Shown in pieces: positions 1 through 12,413 of a stretch of DNA of 34,255 nt. Where the stretch lies: positions 1-34,255 of the forward strand of contig NZ_JAAVJB010000033.1 of the NCBI RefSeq assembly GCF_012034385.1. The letters run 5' to 3'. Origin of the DNA: Streptomyces spiramenti. GTDB lineage: Bacteria; Actinomycetota; Actinomycetes; Streptomycetales; Streptomycetaceae. The translations under genes and the position numbers were made by a program. The stretch's first letter is position 1. Every line of letters starts with the position of its first letter. The notes under the pieces were generated by a model, which worked only from the letters and a program-made list of their open reading frames with translations, did not search any database and was not told the origin of the DNA.

Positions 1-120
1 CTCGCCGACCGTTGGCTCGACAAGGGGGAGGTCGGCTCCGACCTGCTCGACACGCTCTTCCCGCGGGCGTCGCGGAGTGAGCACGGAGACCGGGAGGCTG
101 GTGAGGGCGCCGGCCCGGGC
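1..120 (+). CDS. 3' end of an unidentified gene, cut by the window edge
   Basis: The first frame opens at base 1 and reads as ordinary coding sequence (LADRWLDKGEVGSDLLDTLF), with G or C in nearly every third codon position for about 28 codons. No family is recognised. The frame runs on without a stop into GC-rich DNA, while a TGA in another frame lies at 78-80, so the true end cannot be fixed; a small frame error near 75 is possible. A strong hairpin at 176-216 suggests the transcript ends before it and converges on ppa. The end coordinate given is arbitrary. Confidence 0.35.
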
Positions 121-175
121 GCCGCGTACCGCCACCGGGGGAGACGGGCCCCGGGAACGGGGGCCCCGGGAACGA

Positions 176-216
176 CGACGGGGGCACCGTGTCGCGTGGA
201 CACGGCGCCCCCGTCG
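176..216. terminator. bidirectional intrinsic-type terminator hairpin
   Basis: Two stacked helices are visible. CGACGGGGGC (176-185) pairs perfectly with GCCCCCGTCG (207-216). Inside, CCGTGTC (187-193) pairs with GACACGG (199-205), leaving a 5-base loop and one A/C mismatch. It sits between the partial gene at the left edge and the convergent ppa, so it probably serves both. There is no T-run, as is usual in Streptomyces. Confidence 0.8.
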
Positions 217-279
217 GGCGCAGCGGTGCACGGCCGCCGCCGGGCGGCGGACCGTGCGGGCGGGCCGAGGCCCGCGCGA

Positions 280-774
280 TCAGTGCTTGTCGCCGGAGTC
301 GACCAGGCGCTTGTAGGAGCGCTCGATCTCGGCCTCGGCCTCGACGCGGCCGACCCAGTCGGCCCCCTCGACGGACTTGCCGGGCTCCAGGTCCTTGTAG
401 ACCTCGAAGAAGTGCTGGATCTCCAGCCGGTCGAACTCGCTGACGTGGTGGATGTCGCGCAGGTGCTCCATCCGCGGGTCCGAGGCGGGCACGCACAGCA
501 GCTTGTCGTCGCCGCCGGCCTCGTCGGTCATGCGGAACATGCCGATGGCGCGGCAGCGGATCAGGCAGCCGGGGAAGGTCGGCTCGTCGAGCAGGACCAG
601 GGCGTCCAGCGGGTCGCCGTCCTCGCCGAGGGTGTTGTCCACGAATCCGTAGTCCGCCGGGTAGACCGTCGAGGTGAAGAGATGGCGGTCGAGCCGGATC
701 TTGCCGGTCTCGTGGTCCACCTCGTACTTGTTCCGCGAACCCTTCGGGATCTCGATGGTGACGTCGAACTCCAC
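280..774 (-). CDS. ppa: inorganic pyrophosphatase (family I)
   Basis: A 164-residue soluble pyrophosphatase that hydrolyses pyrophosphate to phosphate in the cytoplasm and pulls biosynthetic reactions forward. The start [18 protein letters not shown] is the family N-terminus, with the substrate Lys/Arg/Glu cluster. The metal-binding signature DGDPLDAL follows at about residues 52-59, and the C-terminal YK (in ERSYKRL) is also typical. Length is normal for actinobacterial family I enzymes. The start is GTG at 774, chosen because AAGGAG lies 7 bases upstream. Its divergent neighbour is a dacB-like fragment; ppa beside dacB is an arrangement known in Streptomyces chromosomes (from memory). Confidence 0.97.
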   Translation of the reverse strand: MEFDVTIEIPKGSRNKYEVDHETGKIRLDRHLFTSTVYPADYGFVDNTLGEDGDPLDALVLLDEPTFPGCLIRCRAIGMFRMTDEAGGDDKLLCVPASDPRMEHLRDIHHVSEFDRLEIQHFFEVYKDLEPGKSVEGADWVGRVEAEAEIERSYKRLVDSGDKH

Positions 775-862
775 GGGGAGGCTCCTTAGACTTCTGGGCG
801 GTCGATCAGGTGGTTAAGTGTCCCCCACGCAAGGGTGTGCGTGCGAAAGGGGCTGGTGGAGG

Positions 863-1075
863 GTGCACATTCCGGTACGGGGGGCCGCCGCGCGGCGCCA
901 CCGGGACACCTGGCGGCTGACCGCGGTCTCCGCCGTCGCCGGTCTGATGGCAGCGGCGGCCACCGTCTCGCTCGCCGGCCCCTGGGACGCGGGGCAGCGC
1001 ACGGGGGAGCGCGCCGCCGCCGTACCGGGGGAGCAGTTCGACCTCACCGACGACCCCGGCTCCGGCGACGGTGCG
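863..1075 (+). pseudogene. dacB: truncated N-terminus of a dacB-like D-Ala-D-Ala carboxypeptidase
   Basis: From GTG at 863 the frame encodes a basic stretch, a hydrophobic segment (about residues 20-38, AVSAVAGLMAAAATVSLAG) and a polar linker. This is what the membrane-anchored start of the Streptomyces penicillin-binding carboxypeptidase beside ppa looks like. After about 70 codons, near 1,072, the coding sense is lost: the same bases are the last codons of the exporter on the other strand. The open frame continues to 1324 only as an antisense shadow. The catalytic SxxK, SxN and KTG boxes are all missing. The dacB identity rests on context and N-terminal character, not on a catalytic motif. 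A deletion or rearrangement is the simplest explanation; an assembly join is the alternative. Confidence 0.6.
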
Positions 1076-2770
1076 TCAGAAGCCGCGGGTACGTTTCGCG
1101 CCACGGCGGCCGAAGGGCGTCACCATGCCGGGGGTCCCGATGAACAGTCGGGCGATCTCGTTGCCGAGGTTCACCCCGATGGCGATGGCGAGCGCGATGC
1201 TGGCCGCGCGCAGCAGTTGCTGGCCGCCGGTGGCGATGTCGCCCTGGGCCAGGCCCAGCAGACCGAAGTAGGTCGCCCCACCGGGCAGCAGTGGGCCGAT
1301 CGCGGCCGTCACGTAGGGCAGTGACGAGGTCAGCCGGTACCGCGCCAGCAGTTGTCCGAAGAGACCGACGAGGCCGGCGGCGACCAGGGTGGCGGCGAAC
1401 GGCGACAGGTCGGCGGTGTCCCGCATGGAGGCGACGATGAGCCAGGCGACGCCACCGTTGAGGGTGGCGATGACGACGGTGCTCTTGTCCTGCTGGAGCA
1501 TCACGCAGAACGCCAGCGCGAGCAGCATGGCCGCGGCGAGCTGCACTGCGGGCCGGATCTTCGCTTCGACGGTCTCGGGGTCGAGGCTGACGCCGGAGAC
1601 CTCGCCGATGTAGAGGACCGACAGCACGCCGAGCACGATGCCGGCGATGAGGAAGAAGACCTCCAGCATGCGGGCGGCGGCGGTGATGTAGTAACCCGTC
1701 AGGCCGTCCTGGACGCTGGCCACCAGGGCTCTACCGGGGATCAGGGCGAACAGACCGCCGGTGATGACCGCAGCCGCCTGGATGAGTCCCTGCTGGCCAG
1801 GGTGGACGGCGGCGAGCGAGACCCCTATGGCTGCGGGCGCCATCGCGGCGGCGACGAACTGATAGAACTCCGGGAGCCCTCGGCTCGCCAGCACCCAGGC
1901 CATGCGGTCGCCGAGAATGGCGCCGCTGACCGCGAGGACGAAGACGAGGACCCCGCCGCCGACCAGGGTGGACGCGGCGCCCGCCAGCAGTCCGGCGGCG
2001 AGCGAGAGCTGCATCTTGCTGTAGGGGTGGCGGTTGCGTCGGATGGTCGCCAGCCGGCCGTACGCCTCCTCCAGCGTGATCGTGCCGCTGTTGATGTCGT
2101 CGACCAGCCGGAAGACGGCGGCGAGCCGGTTGTAGTCGGTGCCGCGGCGGCGGACGGTGCGGCTGAGCGAGACCGGCGCGTCCACGAGGGACGGCTGGTG
2201 GGTGATGCCGATGAGGGTGAAGGTGACCGTCGCCTCGCAGCGGTCGAGGCCGTAGGCGTGCGCGATGGCGAACATCGCGGTCTCGACGTCCTCGGCGCCC
2301 TCGCCGCTGGCGAGCAGCAGCTCACCGATACGGAGCGTCAGGTCCAGGACGCGGGGCACCGGCAGCGGAGGGGTCTCCTCGTCGCCCTCGGGCGCGGCCT
2401 GCGGTTCCGGCGCGGGCCGTTCGGAGAGCGGCAGCCGGACCATGGTGCGCATCCGGTCGTGCCAGGGCAGCCCCTTCGCCAGCAGCGGGGAGCGGATGCC
2501 GTTGGCGGGGGTCGACGCCCAGTCGGCGTTGTACCGGAACTCGCTGCGCGGTTCGGTCGGCGGGGCGGTGGTGAGCCCTTCGGGAACGATGAACCCCGAG
2601 GTCTGCTGCGCCTGCTCCGACGGGTTCATCCCCTTGGGGAGGGAGAACTCCGAGCCCTGCTGACTCTGTTCGACGGATGGCAGCTCCAGCCCCTCGGGCA
2701 CCGCGAACTCGGAGGTGTGGTGCTCCTCGTCGGGTGGCCGCAGCACGGGCATGAGCTGCGGCGTCGTCAT
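1076..2770 (-). CDS. threonine/serine exporter, ThrE family membrane protein
   Basis: About 564 residues from ATG at 2770 (MTTPQLMPVLRPP). The first ~120 residues are soluble and contain three copies of a short motif, SEFAVPEGL, SEFSLPKGM and SGFIVPEGL, followed by RSPLLAKGLPWHDRM. Then comes the ThrE N-terminal domain (old DUF1212: RVLDLTLRIGELLLASGEGAE, with the conserved E-D-V-E region), about five membrane segments, and a second five-segment ThrE_2-like half. Corynebacterium ThrE exports threonine and serine by proton exchange; the substrate here is inferred. The open frame extends upstream to 3385 through low-complexity Gly/Ser/Thr/Arg sequence. Because the ribosome site before 2770 is weak (GACGAG), a longer N-terminus cannot be excluded. 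Its stop overlaps the end of the dacB fragment. Confidence 0.85.
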   Translation of the reverse strand: MTTPQLMPVLRPPDEEHHTSEFAVPEGLELPSVEQSQQGSEFSLPKGMNPSEQAQQTSGFIVPEGLTTAPPTEPRSEFRYNADWASTPANGIRSPLLAKGLPWHDRMRTMVRLPLSERPAPEPQAAPEGDEETPPLPVPRVLDLTLRIGELLLASGEGAEDVETAMFAIAHAYGLDRCEATVTFTLIGITHQPSLVDAPVSLSRTVRRRGTDYNRLAAVFRLVDDINSGTITLEEAYGRLATIRRNRHPYSKMQLSLAAGLLAGAASTLVGGGVLVFVLAVSGAILGDRMAWVLASRGLPEFYQFVAAAMAPAAIGVSLAAVHPGQQGLIQAAAVITGGLFALIPGRALVASVQDGLTGYYITAAARMLEVFFLIAGIVLGVLSVLYIGEVSGVSLDPETVEAKIRPAVQLAAAMLLALAFCVMLQQDKSTVVIATLNGGVAWLIVASMRDTADLSPFAATLVAAGLVGLFGQLLARYRLTSSLPYVTAAIGPLLPGGATYFGLLGLAQGDIATGGQQLLRAASIALAIAIGVNLGNEIARLFIGTPGMVTPFGRRGAKRTRGF

Positions 2771-3507
2771 CTCGTCGCGCTCGTCCCAGGGGGCGTGGTA
2801 GGGGCCGCCCCCGCCGCTGCCGGTGGTGGAGCCGGACGCCTCGGCAGGGCCGGACGAGCCGCCGGAGGTGTCCTCGTCGTCCGGGCGGGCAGACGCAGAA
2901 CCGTTACCTCCGGTCGCAGAACCGTTACTCCCGGTATCCGCGCGCTCGTCCTCCGCCCGGACCGCGGCGCCCGGGCGGTTGCCGCCGGATCGGTCGGACC
3001 GGGCGTCAGTTCGGCGTTGACGCTCGTCAGTGCGATCTGCTGAACCGTTCGTGCGCCCGTGCCGACTCCTCTCGGCACCGTCTCCGGGGGTCCTCCCGGA
3101 TGTCCGGTCGTCTGCGCGACGCTGTCCGTTCCTCCCGGTGTTCTCACCAGGCGGCTTCTGCTCCCCGGCCACGTGTTTCGCTGCTCCTTCGGTCCGGCTG
3201 GCGCCGGTCGCGGTGGTCCGGCCCGTCGAGCATGGCGCCGACGCACCGGGGCGACCGCCGCCCGTCCGCGGCACTCGTGCCCGCCTGGCGGTCGCGGCCG
3301 GCGTCGACTGTGCGCGAGTCGCGGCGCTCCGCCCCCGCGAGGTGCCGCGTCCGGGGCCGCGACCACCTCGGACGCGAACTCCCAAACACCCGATGAGGGC
3401 CCATTCTCGTGAAGCATAGGATGAGGGGAGCCGCGGTGCCCGGGGGCCACCCCGTGCGCGGCCACATCCTCGGTTACCTCATCTACCGCTGAGTGGAGAC
3501 CATGGCC
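2771..3507. other. divergent intergenic stretch, possible N-terminal extension of the exporter
   Basis: About 740 bases lie between the exporter and the DUF368 gene. On the minus strand the exporter frame stays open to 3385 and encodes Gly/Ser/Thr/Asn/Arg-rich sequence (for example GSNGSATGGNGSASA) with imperfect short repeats. It may be a disordered extension or a long untranslated leader. No separate gene is supported. Confidence 0.4.
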
Positions 3508-4470
3508 ATGACCTCGGAGGCCCCCTCGGAGGCCACGACCCCGGAGAAGAGCCCGGACAGCCGCGTGTTCAACGGTTTCCGCGGCTCCCTGATCGGTGTG
3601 GCCGAGGCGCTGCCCGGTATCAGTGGCGGCACCGTCGCTCTCATCGTGGGTGTGTTCGAGCGCCTCATCGGCGCCGCCAGCCAGCTGACCACCGCGGTGC
3701 GGCTGCTGGTGACGGGCCAGGGCTGGCGCCGCACCATGGTGGAGGTCAAGCGGGTCGACTGGGGCCTGCTCATCCCCCTGATGATCGGCATGGTCGCCGG
3801 CCTGCTGCTGAGCGCCCGGCTCCTCGCGCCGCTGGTCACCGACCACACGCAGTACGCGTACGCCCTGTTCTTCGGTCTGGTCATGGCCTCGCTGTGGATC
3901 CCCTACAGCGGTTCCGGCCAGCGGTGGAGCGGCGCCAACTACGGTGTCGCCCTGGTCTTCGCCGGTCTGGCGTTCTGGCTGACCTCGCTCTCCGTGGCGG
4001 GTGCCGCCGACAACCCGCTGGTGGTGATCGGCTCCGGCGCGATCGCGGTCACGGCGCTGATCCTGCCGGGACTCTCCGGCTCGTTCCTGCTGCTCGCCCT
4101 CGGCATGTACGAGCCGACGATGGACGCGCTCAACAACCGCGATTTCGCGTACATCGGCACCTTCGCTCTCGGCATGCTGATCGGCCTCGCGGTGGCCGTG
4201 AAGACGCTGCGCTGGCTGCTGGAGAACTACCACCACATGACACTGGTGGTCCTCACCGGTGTCATGGCGGGCGCGCTGCGCGCGCTGTGGCCCTGGCAGG
4301 GCCCGGAGGACGACCGGTCGCTGCACGCGCCGACGACGGACGTGCCGCAGACCGTGGGGCTGATGGTCCTCGGCTTCGTGGTCGTCACCGTGGTGCTGGT
4401 CATCGCGCACCGCAAGGAGAACCCGACCCGCGGCCGTGGTCGCCACGCGAGGACGTCCGCGCGCCACTGA
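3508..4470 (+). CDS. DUF368 (PopT-type) polyprenyl-phosphate transporter
   Basis: About 320 residues with 8-9 hydrophobic segments. The signature FRGSLIGVAEALPGISGGTV is followed near residue 185 by a second, related loop ALILPGLSGSFLL, giving the internal pseudo-repeat typical of DUF368. This family (PopT in Vibrio and Staphylococcus) returns undecaprenyl phosphate across the membrane for reuse in peptidoglycan and teichoic acid synthesis; that function is established for homologues and inferred here. Start codons GTG 3493, ATG 3502 and ATG 3508 are all in frame. The last is preferred because GGAG (3495-3498) sits 9 bases before it. The C-terminus is a basic tail. A strong terminator follows at 4532. 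Confidence 0.88.
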   Translation: MTSEAPSEATTPEKSPDSRVFNGFRGSLIGVAEALPGISGGTVALIVGVFERLIGAASQLTTAVRLLVTGQGWRRTMVEVKRVDWGLLIPLMIGMVAGLLLSARLLAPLVTDHTQYAYALFFGLVMASLWIPYSGSGQRWSGANYGVALVFAGLAFWLTSLSVAGAADNPLVVIGSGAIAVTALILPGLSGSFLLLALGMYEPTMDALNNRDFAYIGTFALGMLIGLAVAVKTLRWLLENYHHMTLVVLTGVMAGALRALWPWQGPEDDRSLHAPTTDVPQTVGLMVLGFVVVTVVLVIAHRKENPTRGRGRHARTSARH

Positions 4471-4531
4471 CCGCCGCCGGCGGACGGGGAGCGAGCGGCA
4501 GCGGCGCGACCCGATCCGTGATCGACATCAT

Positions 4532-4569
4532 GACTCCGCCCGTCCCGCTACTGCGGGGTGGGCGGAGTC
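4532..4569. terminator. strong hairpin terminator
   Basis: GACTCCGCCC (4532-4541) pairs with GGGCGGAGTC (4560-4569). The helix continues through two G-T wobbles and CCCGC/GCGGG, closing on a 4-base loop (4549-4552). The 17-pair stem lies between the DUF368 gene and the convergent DinB gene. Confidence 0.85.
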
Positions 4570-4677
4570 GTGTGCGGGGGGCGAAGGCCGGGGCGGTGCC
4601 GGCGGGGCGATGGTGCGTGCTGCGGGCAGCCGGGCGCTGCCGGTACGCGACGGCGGCCGGGGGCGGACGCCGACTGG

Positions 4678-5250
4678 TCACTGTTCCAGCATCGACCAGT
4701 CGGGCTCCGGGGCGGCTCCCGTCTCGAAGACGAGCTGGAACGCGCCCTTGCCGTCGACCGCCTCGCGGATGATGTCCGCGTGGCCGGCGTGGCGGGCGTC
4801 CTCCTCGATCAGGTGCAGCAGCCCCCAGCGCCAGGAGCGCGTCCCTCCCGGGTCCCAGGGCGCGGGCGGCTGGTCGAACATCTCGTCCAGCGACGGCAGC
4901 GCCCGCACGGTCTCCTCGGTCCGGCGCGCCACCTCGTCGGAGAGGACCAGCAGGCCGGGGACGGTCTCGTCGGGGCCGAGGCCGAAGCTGTCCTCCCAGC
5001 GGCGGCGCGTCTCCGGGTCGCGGGGGTCGGCCGGGTGGCCGCTCATCATCGTGATCCAGTCCTGCTCGCCGACGGTCACGTGCTTCAGCAGGCCGGCGAC
5101 CGACAGGACGCTCGGGGTCGGGGTGCTGGTGGCCTGCTCGTGGGTCAGGCCGTAGACGGCTCTGCGCAGCCCGCCGCGCTGCGCGTCGAGGTAGGAGAGC
5201 AGCGCGGCGCGCTCGTCGCCACGGGCCTCGGGTTCCACCACGGTGGGCAT
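4678..5250 (-). CDS. DinB-fold (DUF664) protein
   Basis: A 190-residue four-helix-bundle protein of the DinB/DUF664 superfamily, which includes mycothiol- and bacillithiol-dependent transferases and many uncharacterised Streptomyces proteins. The expected metal ligands are visible: a His in LLKHVTVGEQDW (about residue 57) and the pair in LLHLIEEDARHAGHAD (about 140-150). That spacing makes a zinc or nickel site likely. The substrate is unknown; a thiol-dependent detoxification role is inference. Start ATG at 5250 is preferred over GTG 5259 because GAGG lies 8 bases upstream of the ATG. It converges on the DUF368 gene. Confidence 0.85.
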   Translation of the reverse strand: MPTVVEPEARGDERAALLSYLDAQRGGLRRAVYGLTHEQATSTPTPSVLSVAGLLKHVTVGEQDWITMMSGHPADPRDPETRRRWEDSFGLGPDETVPGLLVLSDEVARRTEETVRALPSLDEMFDQPPAPWDPGGTRSWRWGLLHLIEEDARHAGHADIIREAVDGKGAFQLVFETGAAPEPDWSMLEQ

Positions 5251-5327
5251 GCGGGTCACCTCGTCCGCTCGGTGGTGCTGCGGGCGCCGGCGGCGTCCGC
5301 CCGACTCCTTCGAGCGTAGGCCGGATG

Positions 5328-5366
5328 CACCCCGCCCGCGCCTCCGGCGAAGGCGCGGGCGGGGTG
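5328..5366. terminator. perfect 16-bp hairpin terminator
   Basis: CACCCCGCCCGCGCCT (5328-5343) is exactly complementary to AGGCGCGGGCGGGGTG (5351-5366), with a 7-base loop. It lies about 85 bases past the stop of the MerR gene and before the DinB gene on the same strand, so it should insulate the two. Confidence 0.88.
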
Positions 5367-5450
5367 GCGGTGGGGGCTCGCGGGCCGGACGGTGCGGGCG
5401 CCGGGTGGTGCAGACCCGGGGCCGCGGCGGGCGCCCGCGGACGGCGCCGC

Positions 5451-6233
5451 TCAGGCGGTGTGTCGGGCGGCGTTGCGGGCGGCGTTGGCGACGATGGCGT
5501 CACGCAGGTAGCGGGCCAAGCCGGGGGCGACGGCGTCGTAGGTGGCGGTGAACCGCTCGTCCGAGACGTACATCTCCCCCAGGCAGGCGTGCAGCTCGTA
5601 CCCGCACTCGTAGAAACTGCCGCAGATCTGCTGCCGGTGCTCCTCCGCCAGCGCCATCCCCTGCGGGGAGTCGGCGGCGACGCCGTCGGCGAGCGCGGCG
5701 GCGATCCGCTGGTTGAGCGCGTCGGTCTCCGCCTTGATCCGCGCCCAGTCCTCCTTGGTGTAGGAGCCGGTGCGCCGCTGGGACTCCTCCCAGGCGGCGG
5801 TGTCGCCCCAGCGCTGCTCGGCCTCGGTCTCGTACTCCTCGGAGTAGGACTCACCGAAGACCTCGAACTTCTCCTCCGGCGTGAGCTGGATTCCCATCTT
5901 CTTCGCCTCCATGGCGTGTTCCACTGCGGCGGCCATGCGTTGCAGCCGCTCGATCCGGTCCGTCAGCAACCGGTGCCGTCGTCGCAGCTCCGCGACGGGG
6001 TCGATCCCGGGGTCGTCCAGCAGCGGTGCGATCTCCTCCAGCGGGAAGCCGAGCTCCCGGTAGAAGAGGATCTGCTGGAGGCGGTCGAGGTCGGTGTCGT
6101 CGTAGCGGCGGTGGCCGGCCCTCGACCGGCCGCCGGGGCGCAGCAGCCCGATCTCGTCGTAGTGGTGCAGGGTGCGCACCGTGACGCCCGCCAGTTCGGC
6201 GACGCGTCCCACGGACAGTGCCCGCTCCGTCAT
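5451..6233 (-). CDS. MerR-family regulator with TipAS domain (TipA-like)
   Basis: 260 residues from ATG at 6233, with GGAGGAGAGG directly upstream. Residues 5-72 are a MerR winged helix (SVGRVAELAGVTVRTLHHYD, then GHRRYDDTDLDRLQQI). A dimerising helix follows at about 78-112. Residues 130-255 are a TipAS antibiotic-binding domain: WARIKAETDALNQ, HRQQICGSFYECGYELHACL, then MYVSDERFTATYD. In Streptomyces TipAL this domain binds thiopeptide antibiotics, one of them covalently through a cysteine. Three cysteines lie in the matching region (about 204, 210, 217), but which would align is inference. The gene probably senses a cyclic thiopeptide-like ligand and activates its own promoter (see 6427-6457). 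Confidence 0.92.
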   Translation of the reverse strand: MTERALSVGRVAELAGVTVRTLHHYDEIGLLRPGGRSRAGHRRYDDTDLDRLQQILFYRELGFPLEEIAPLLDDPGIDPVAELRRRHRLLTDRIERLQRMAAAVEHAMEAKKMGIQLTPEEKFEVFGESYSEEYETEAEQRWGDTAAWEESQRRTGSYTKEDWARIKAETDALNQRIAAALADGVAADSPQGMALAEEHRQQICGSFYECGYELHACLGEMYVSDERFTATYDAVAPGLARYLRDAIVANAARNAARHTA

Positions 6234-6426
6234 CCTCTCCTCCTCCGTTCCTGCTGCCGATGCCGCTGCCCGTCGCCGGTGGCCGTCCGCCGTCGGCCCG
6301 CGTCTGCCGACGCGGCGCCTGCGGCCAGGGTGGCACCGGTTCCGCTGCTGCTCACAGCCCCGGTGCGGGGCGCGGGCGCGGCGTCGGGCCGCGTCGCGCA
6401 CCGCCTCACGGTCGCTGACGTCGTCC

Positions 6427-6442
6427 ACGGTGCCGCCTCACG

Positions 6443-6457
<15 letters not shown>
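6427..6457 (-). promoter_or_regulatory. MerR-type promoter with 19-bp spacer and 17-bp palindrome
   Basis: Reading leftward, TTGCAC (6457-6452) is followed by a 19-base spacer and CACCGT (6432-6427). The palindrome CCTCACGT-C-ACGTGAGG (6436-6452) fills the spacer. A dyad inside an overlong 19-bp spacer is the hallmark of promoters activated by MerR proteins. The promoter points at the TipA-like gene about 190 bases away and overlaps the last codon and stop of lysR. The -10 match is weak, as expected for an activated promoter. Confidence 0.65.
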
Positions 6458-8846
<2,389 letters not shown>

Positions 8847-8935
8847 GCACCCGGACGGGGCGAGGCGCGGGGCGGACGGTGCGGGGGGGCGGTGAGCAGC
8901 GCGGCGGGCGGTCCGGTCGAACGGGGGCGGACCGG

Positions 8936-9007
8936 CCGCCGCGCACGCCCTCGGACAGCCCGCCGCGCACCCTGCCGGACACCCCGCCGCGCATGTCCGG
9001 TCACCGA
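8936..9007. repeat. 24-bp imperfect tandem repeat
   Basis: Three consecutive units begin CCGCCGCGCA at 8936, 8960 and 8984, each followed by a variable part ending near CGGACA. The period is exactly 24 bases. It lies between dgdA and icd, about 100 bases before the icd start. The stretch 8847-9060 holds no gene. Confidence 0.6.
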
Positions 9008-9068
9008 CGGCGAGATCCGCCCCCACCCGGCAGGGGCACCTTCGCGCCCGGCGCCGCTCCGAGATATC

Positions 9069-11328
<2,260 letters not shown>

Positions 11329-11394
11329 CGCGGGTGGGGTGAGGCGGGGCCGGGGGTTGCTCTCCGGCCCCGCCGCCCCGCTCCCCGCACCACC

Positions 11395-11445
11395 GCCGAC
11401 GGCGGGGGAGGCACCCCGACAGGGTCCGCCTCCCCCGCCGTCGGC
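11395..11445 (+). terminator. icd terminator
   Basis: An 18-base perfect inverted repeat: arms 11395-11412 (starting GCCGACGGCGGGG) and 11428-11445, with a 15-base loop. It ends 60 bases before the leader of the first CRISPR array, so icd transcription should not run into it. Confidence 0.85.
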
Positions 11446-11502
11446 GCGTGCGGGCGGGGGTGCGGGCGGGGCGCTGCCGAAGGCAGCGGACGCGGGCGCG
11501 TC

Positions 11503-11585
11503 GACTCTGACAAGATGCCGCCATGACCTCCGCGACCGCAGGCAAAGGATTTGCAAAGCCCCTCTAACACCCCAGGTCGCGAAGG
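11503..11585 (+). promoter_or_regulatory. leader of CRISPR array 1
   Basis: The ~83 bases before the first repeat are nearly the same as those before array 2 (16741-16823). Shared blocks are CAAGATGCCG, GGCAAAGGATTTGCAAAGCC and AGGTCGCGAAGG, the last touching the repeat. GCAAA-GGA-TTTGC is a small dyad. Leaders carry the crRNA promoter and the spacer-integration signal, and conservation this close to repeat 1 marks 11586 as the acquiring end. Confidence 0.8.
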
Positions 11586-12413
11586 GTGTTCCCCGCGCAG
11601 GCGGGGGTGGTCCGCTCAACCCGGCGGACGCCGCGCGCCTCGGTGCGTGTTCCCCGCGCAGGCGGGGGTGGTCCGGAGCGCCTGGCCGAGTCGGAGACAT
11701 ACGTGGAGTGTTCCCCGCGCAGGCGGGGGTGGTCCGAACAGCGACAACGCCAGGGCCTGGTACGGACACGTGTTCCCCGCGCAGGCGGGGGTGGTCCGCC
11801 CCACTGGGCCGTGCCCACCGCGCCGCCCTCGTGTTCCCCGCGCAGGCGGGGGTGGTCCGACCGCCGCAGCGGCAGCGGTCGGGTTTCCCGTGTGTTCCCC
11901 GCGCAGGCGGGGGTGGTCCGGCGTGCGGCGTGCGGCGACGGGACGCTGGCGTCCATCGCGTGTTCCCCGCGCAGGCGGGGTGGTCCGGAGGCAGCGTGCC
12001 CCGACTCCGAGTGCTGCCGGTGTTCCCCGCGCAGGCGGGGTGGTCCCGCCATTCCGGGGCCCACCAGTGGGACGGTCGCGTATTCCCCGCGCAGGCGGGG
12101 GTGGTCCGTACCGGGCCCGCGTGCTGCGTGTCCCCAGCAAGTGTTCCCCGCGCAGGCGGGGGTGGTCCGGCAGCCCGGGAGGACTACGAGGACGAGCCGC
12201 AGTGTTCCCCGCGCAGGCGGGGGTGGTCCGTTGGCCTTCACCCGGGCGTACCGGTTGGCGTTGTTCTCCCCGCGCAGGCGGGGGTGGTCCTGCCGGTGGG
12301 GGGTCGCGAGTCCGCGACCCCCAGTTCTCCCCGCGCAGGCGGGGGTGGTCCGCTGGGGTACCAGTTCGCCGGGTCGATCCGTCGGTTCTCCCCGCGCAGG
12401 CGGGGGTGGTCCG
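11586..12413 (+). CRISPR. type I-E-like CRISPR array 1: 14 repeats, 13 spacers
   Basis: The 29-bp repeat begins GTGTTCCCCGCGCAGGCGGG and ends GTGGTCCG; the hairpin is CCCCGC-GCAG-GCGGGG. Repeats start at 11586, 11647, 11708, 11770, 11831, 11892, 11960, 12020, 12080, 12141, 12202, 12263, 12324 and 12385. Spacers are 32 bp except the third (33) and sixth (39). Repeats 7 and 8 lack one G of the GGGGG run. Repeat 9 starts GTATT, and the last three start GTTCTCC. A degenerate fifteenth unit with a core CTCCCCGC is traceable at about 12446-12466. Decay at the right end and the leader at left give a + orientation. Repeat length, hairpin and 61-bp period fit type I-E. No cas gene is adjacent. Confidence 0.98.

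Noticed and set aside
818-1324. 168-codon frame taken as one gene
   Set aside because: Past about 1,075 it is antisense to the exporter and loses coding character; only the first part is kept as a dacB fragment.
1738-1770. Possible self-target of an array-2 spacer (17890-17921) in the exporter gene
   Set aside because: Shares GATCAGGGCGA and a similar end, but with many mismatches between; explained by common codons of membrane proteins.
2767-4467. 566-codon frame antisense to the DUF368 gene
   Set aside because: His/Gln/Arg-rich shadow; the + strand protein has clear membrane segments and family motifs.
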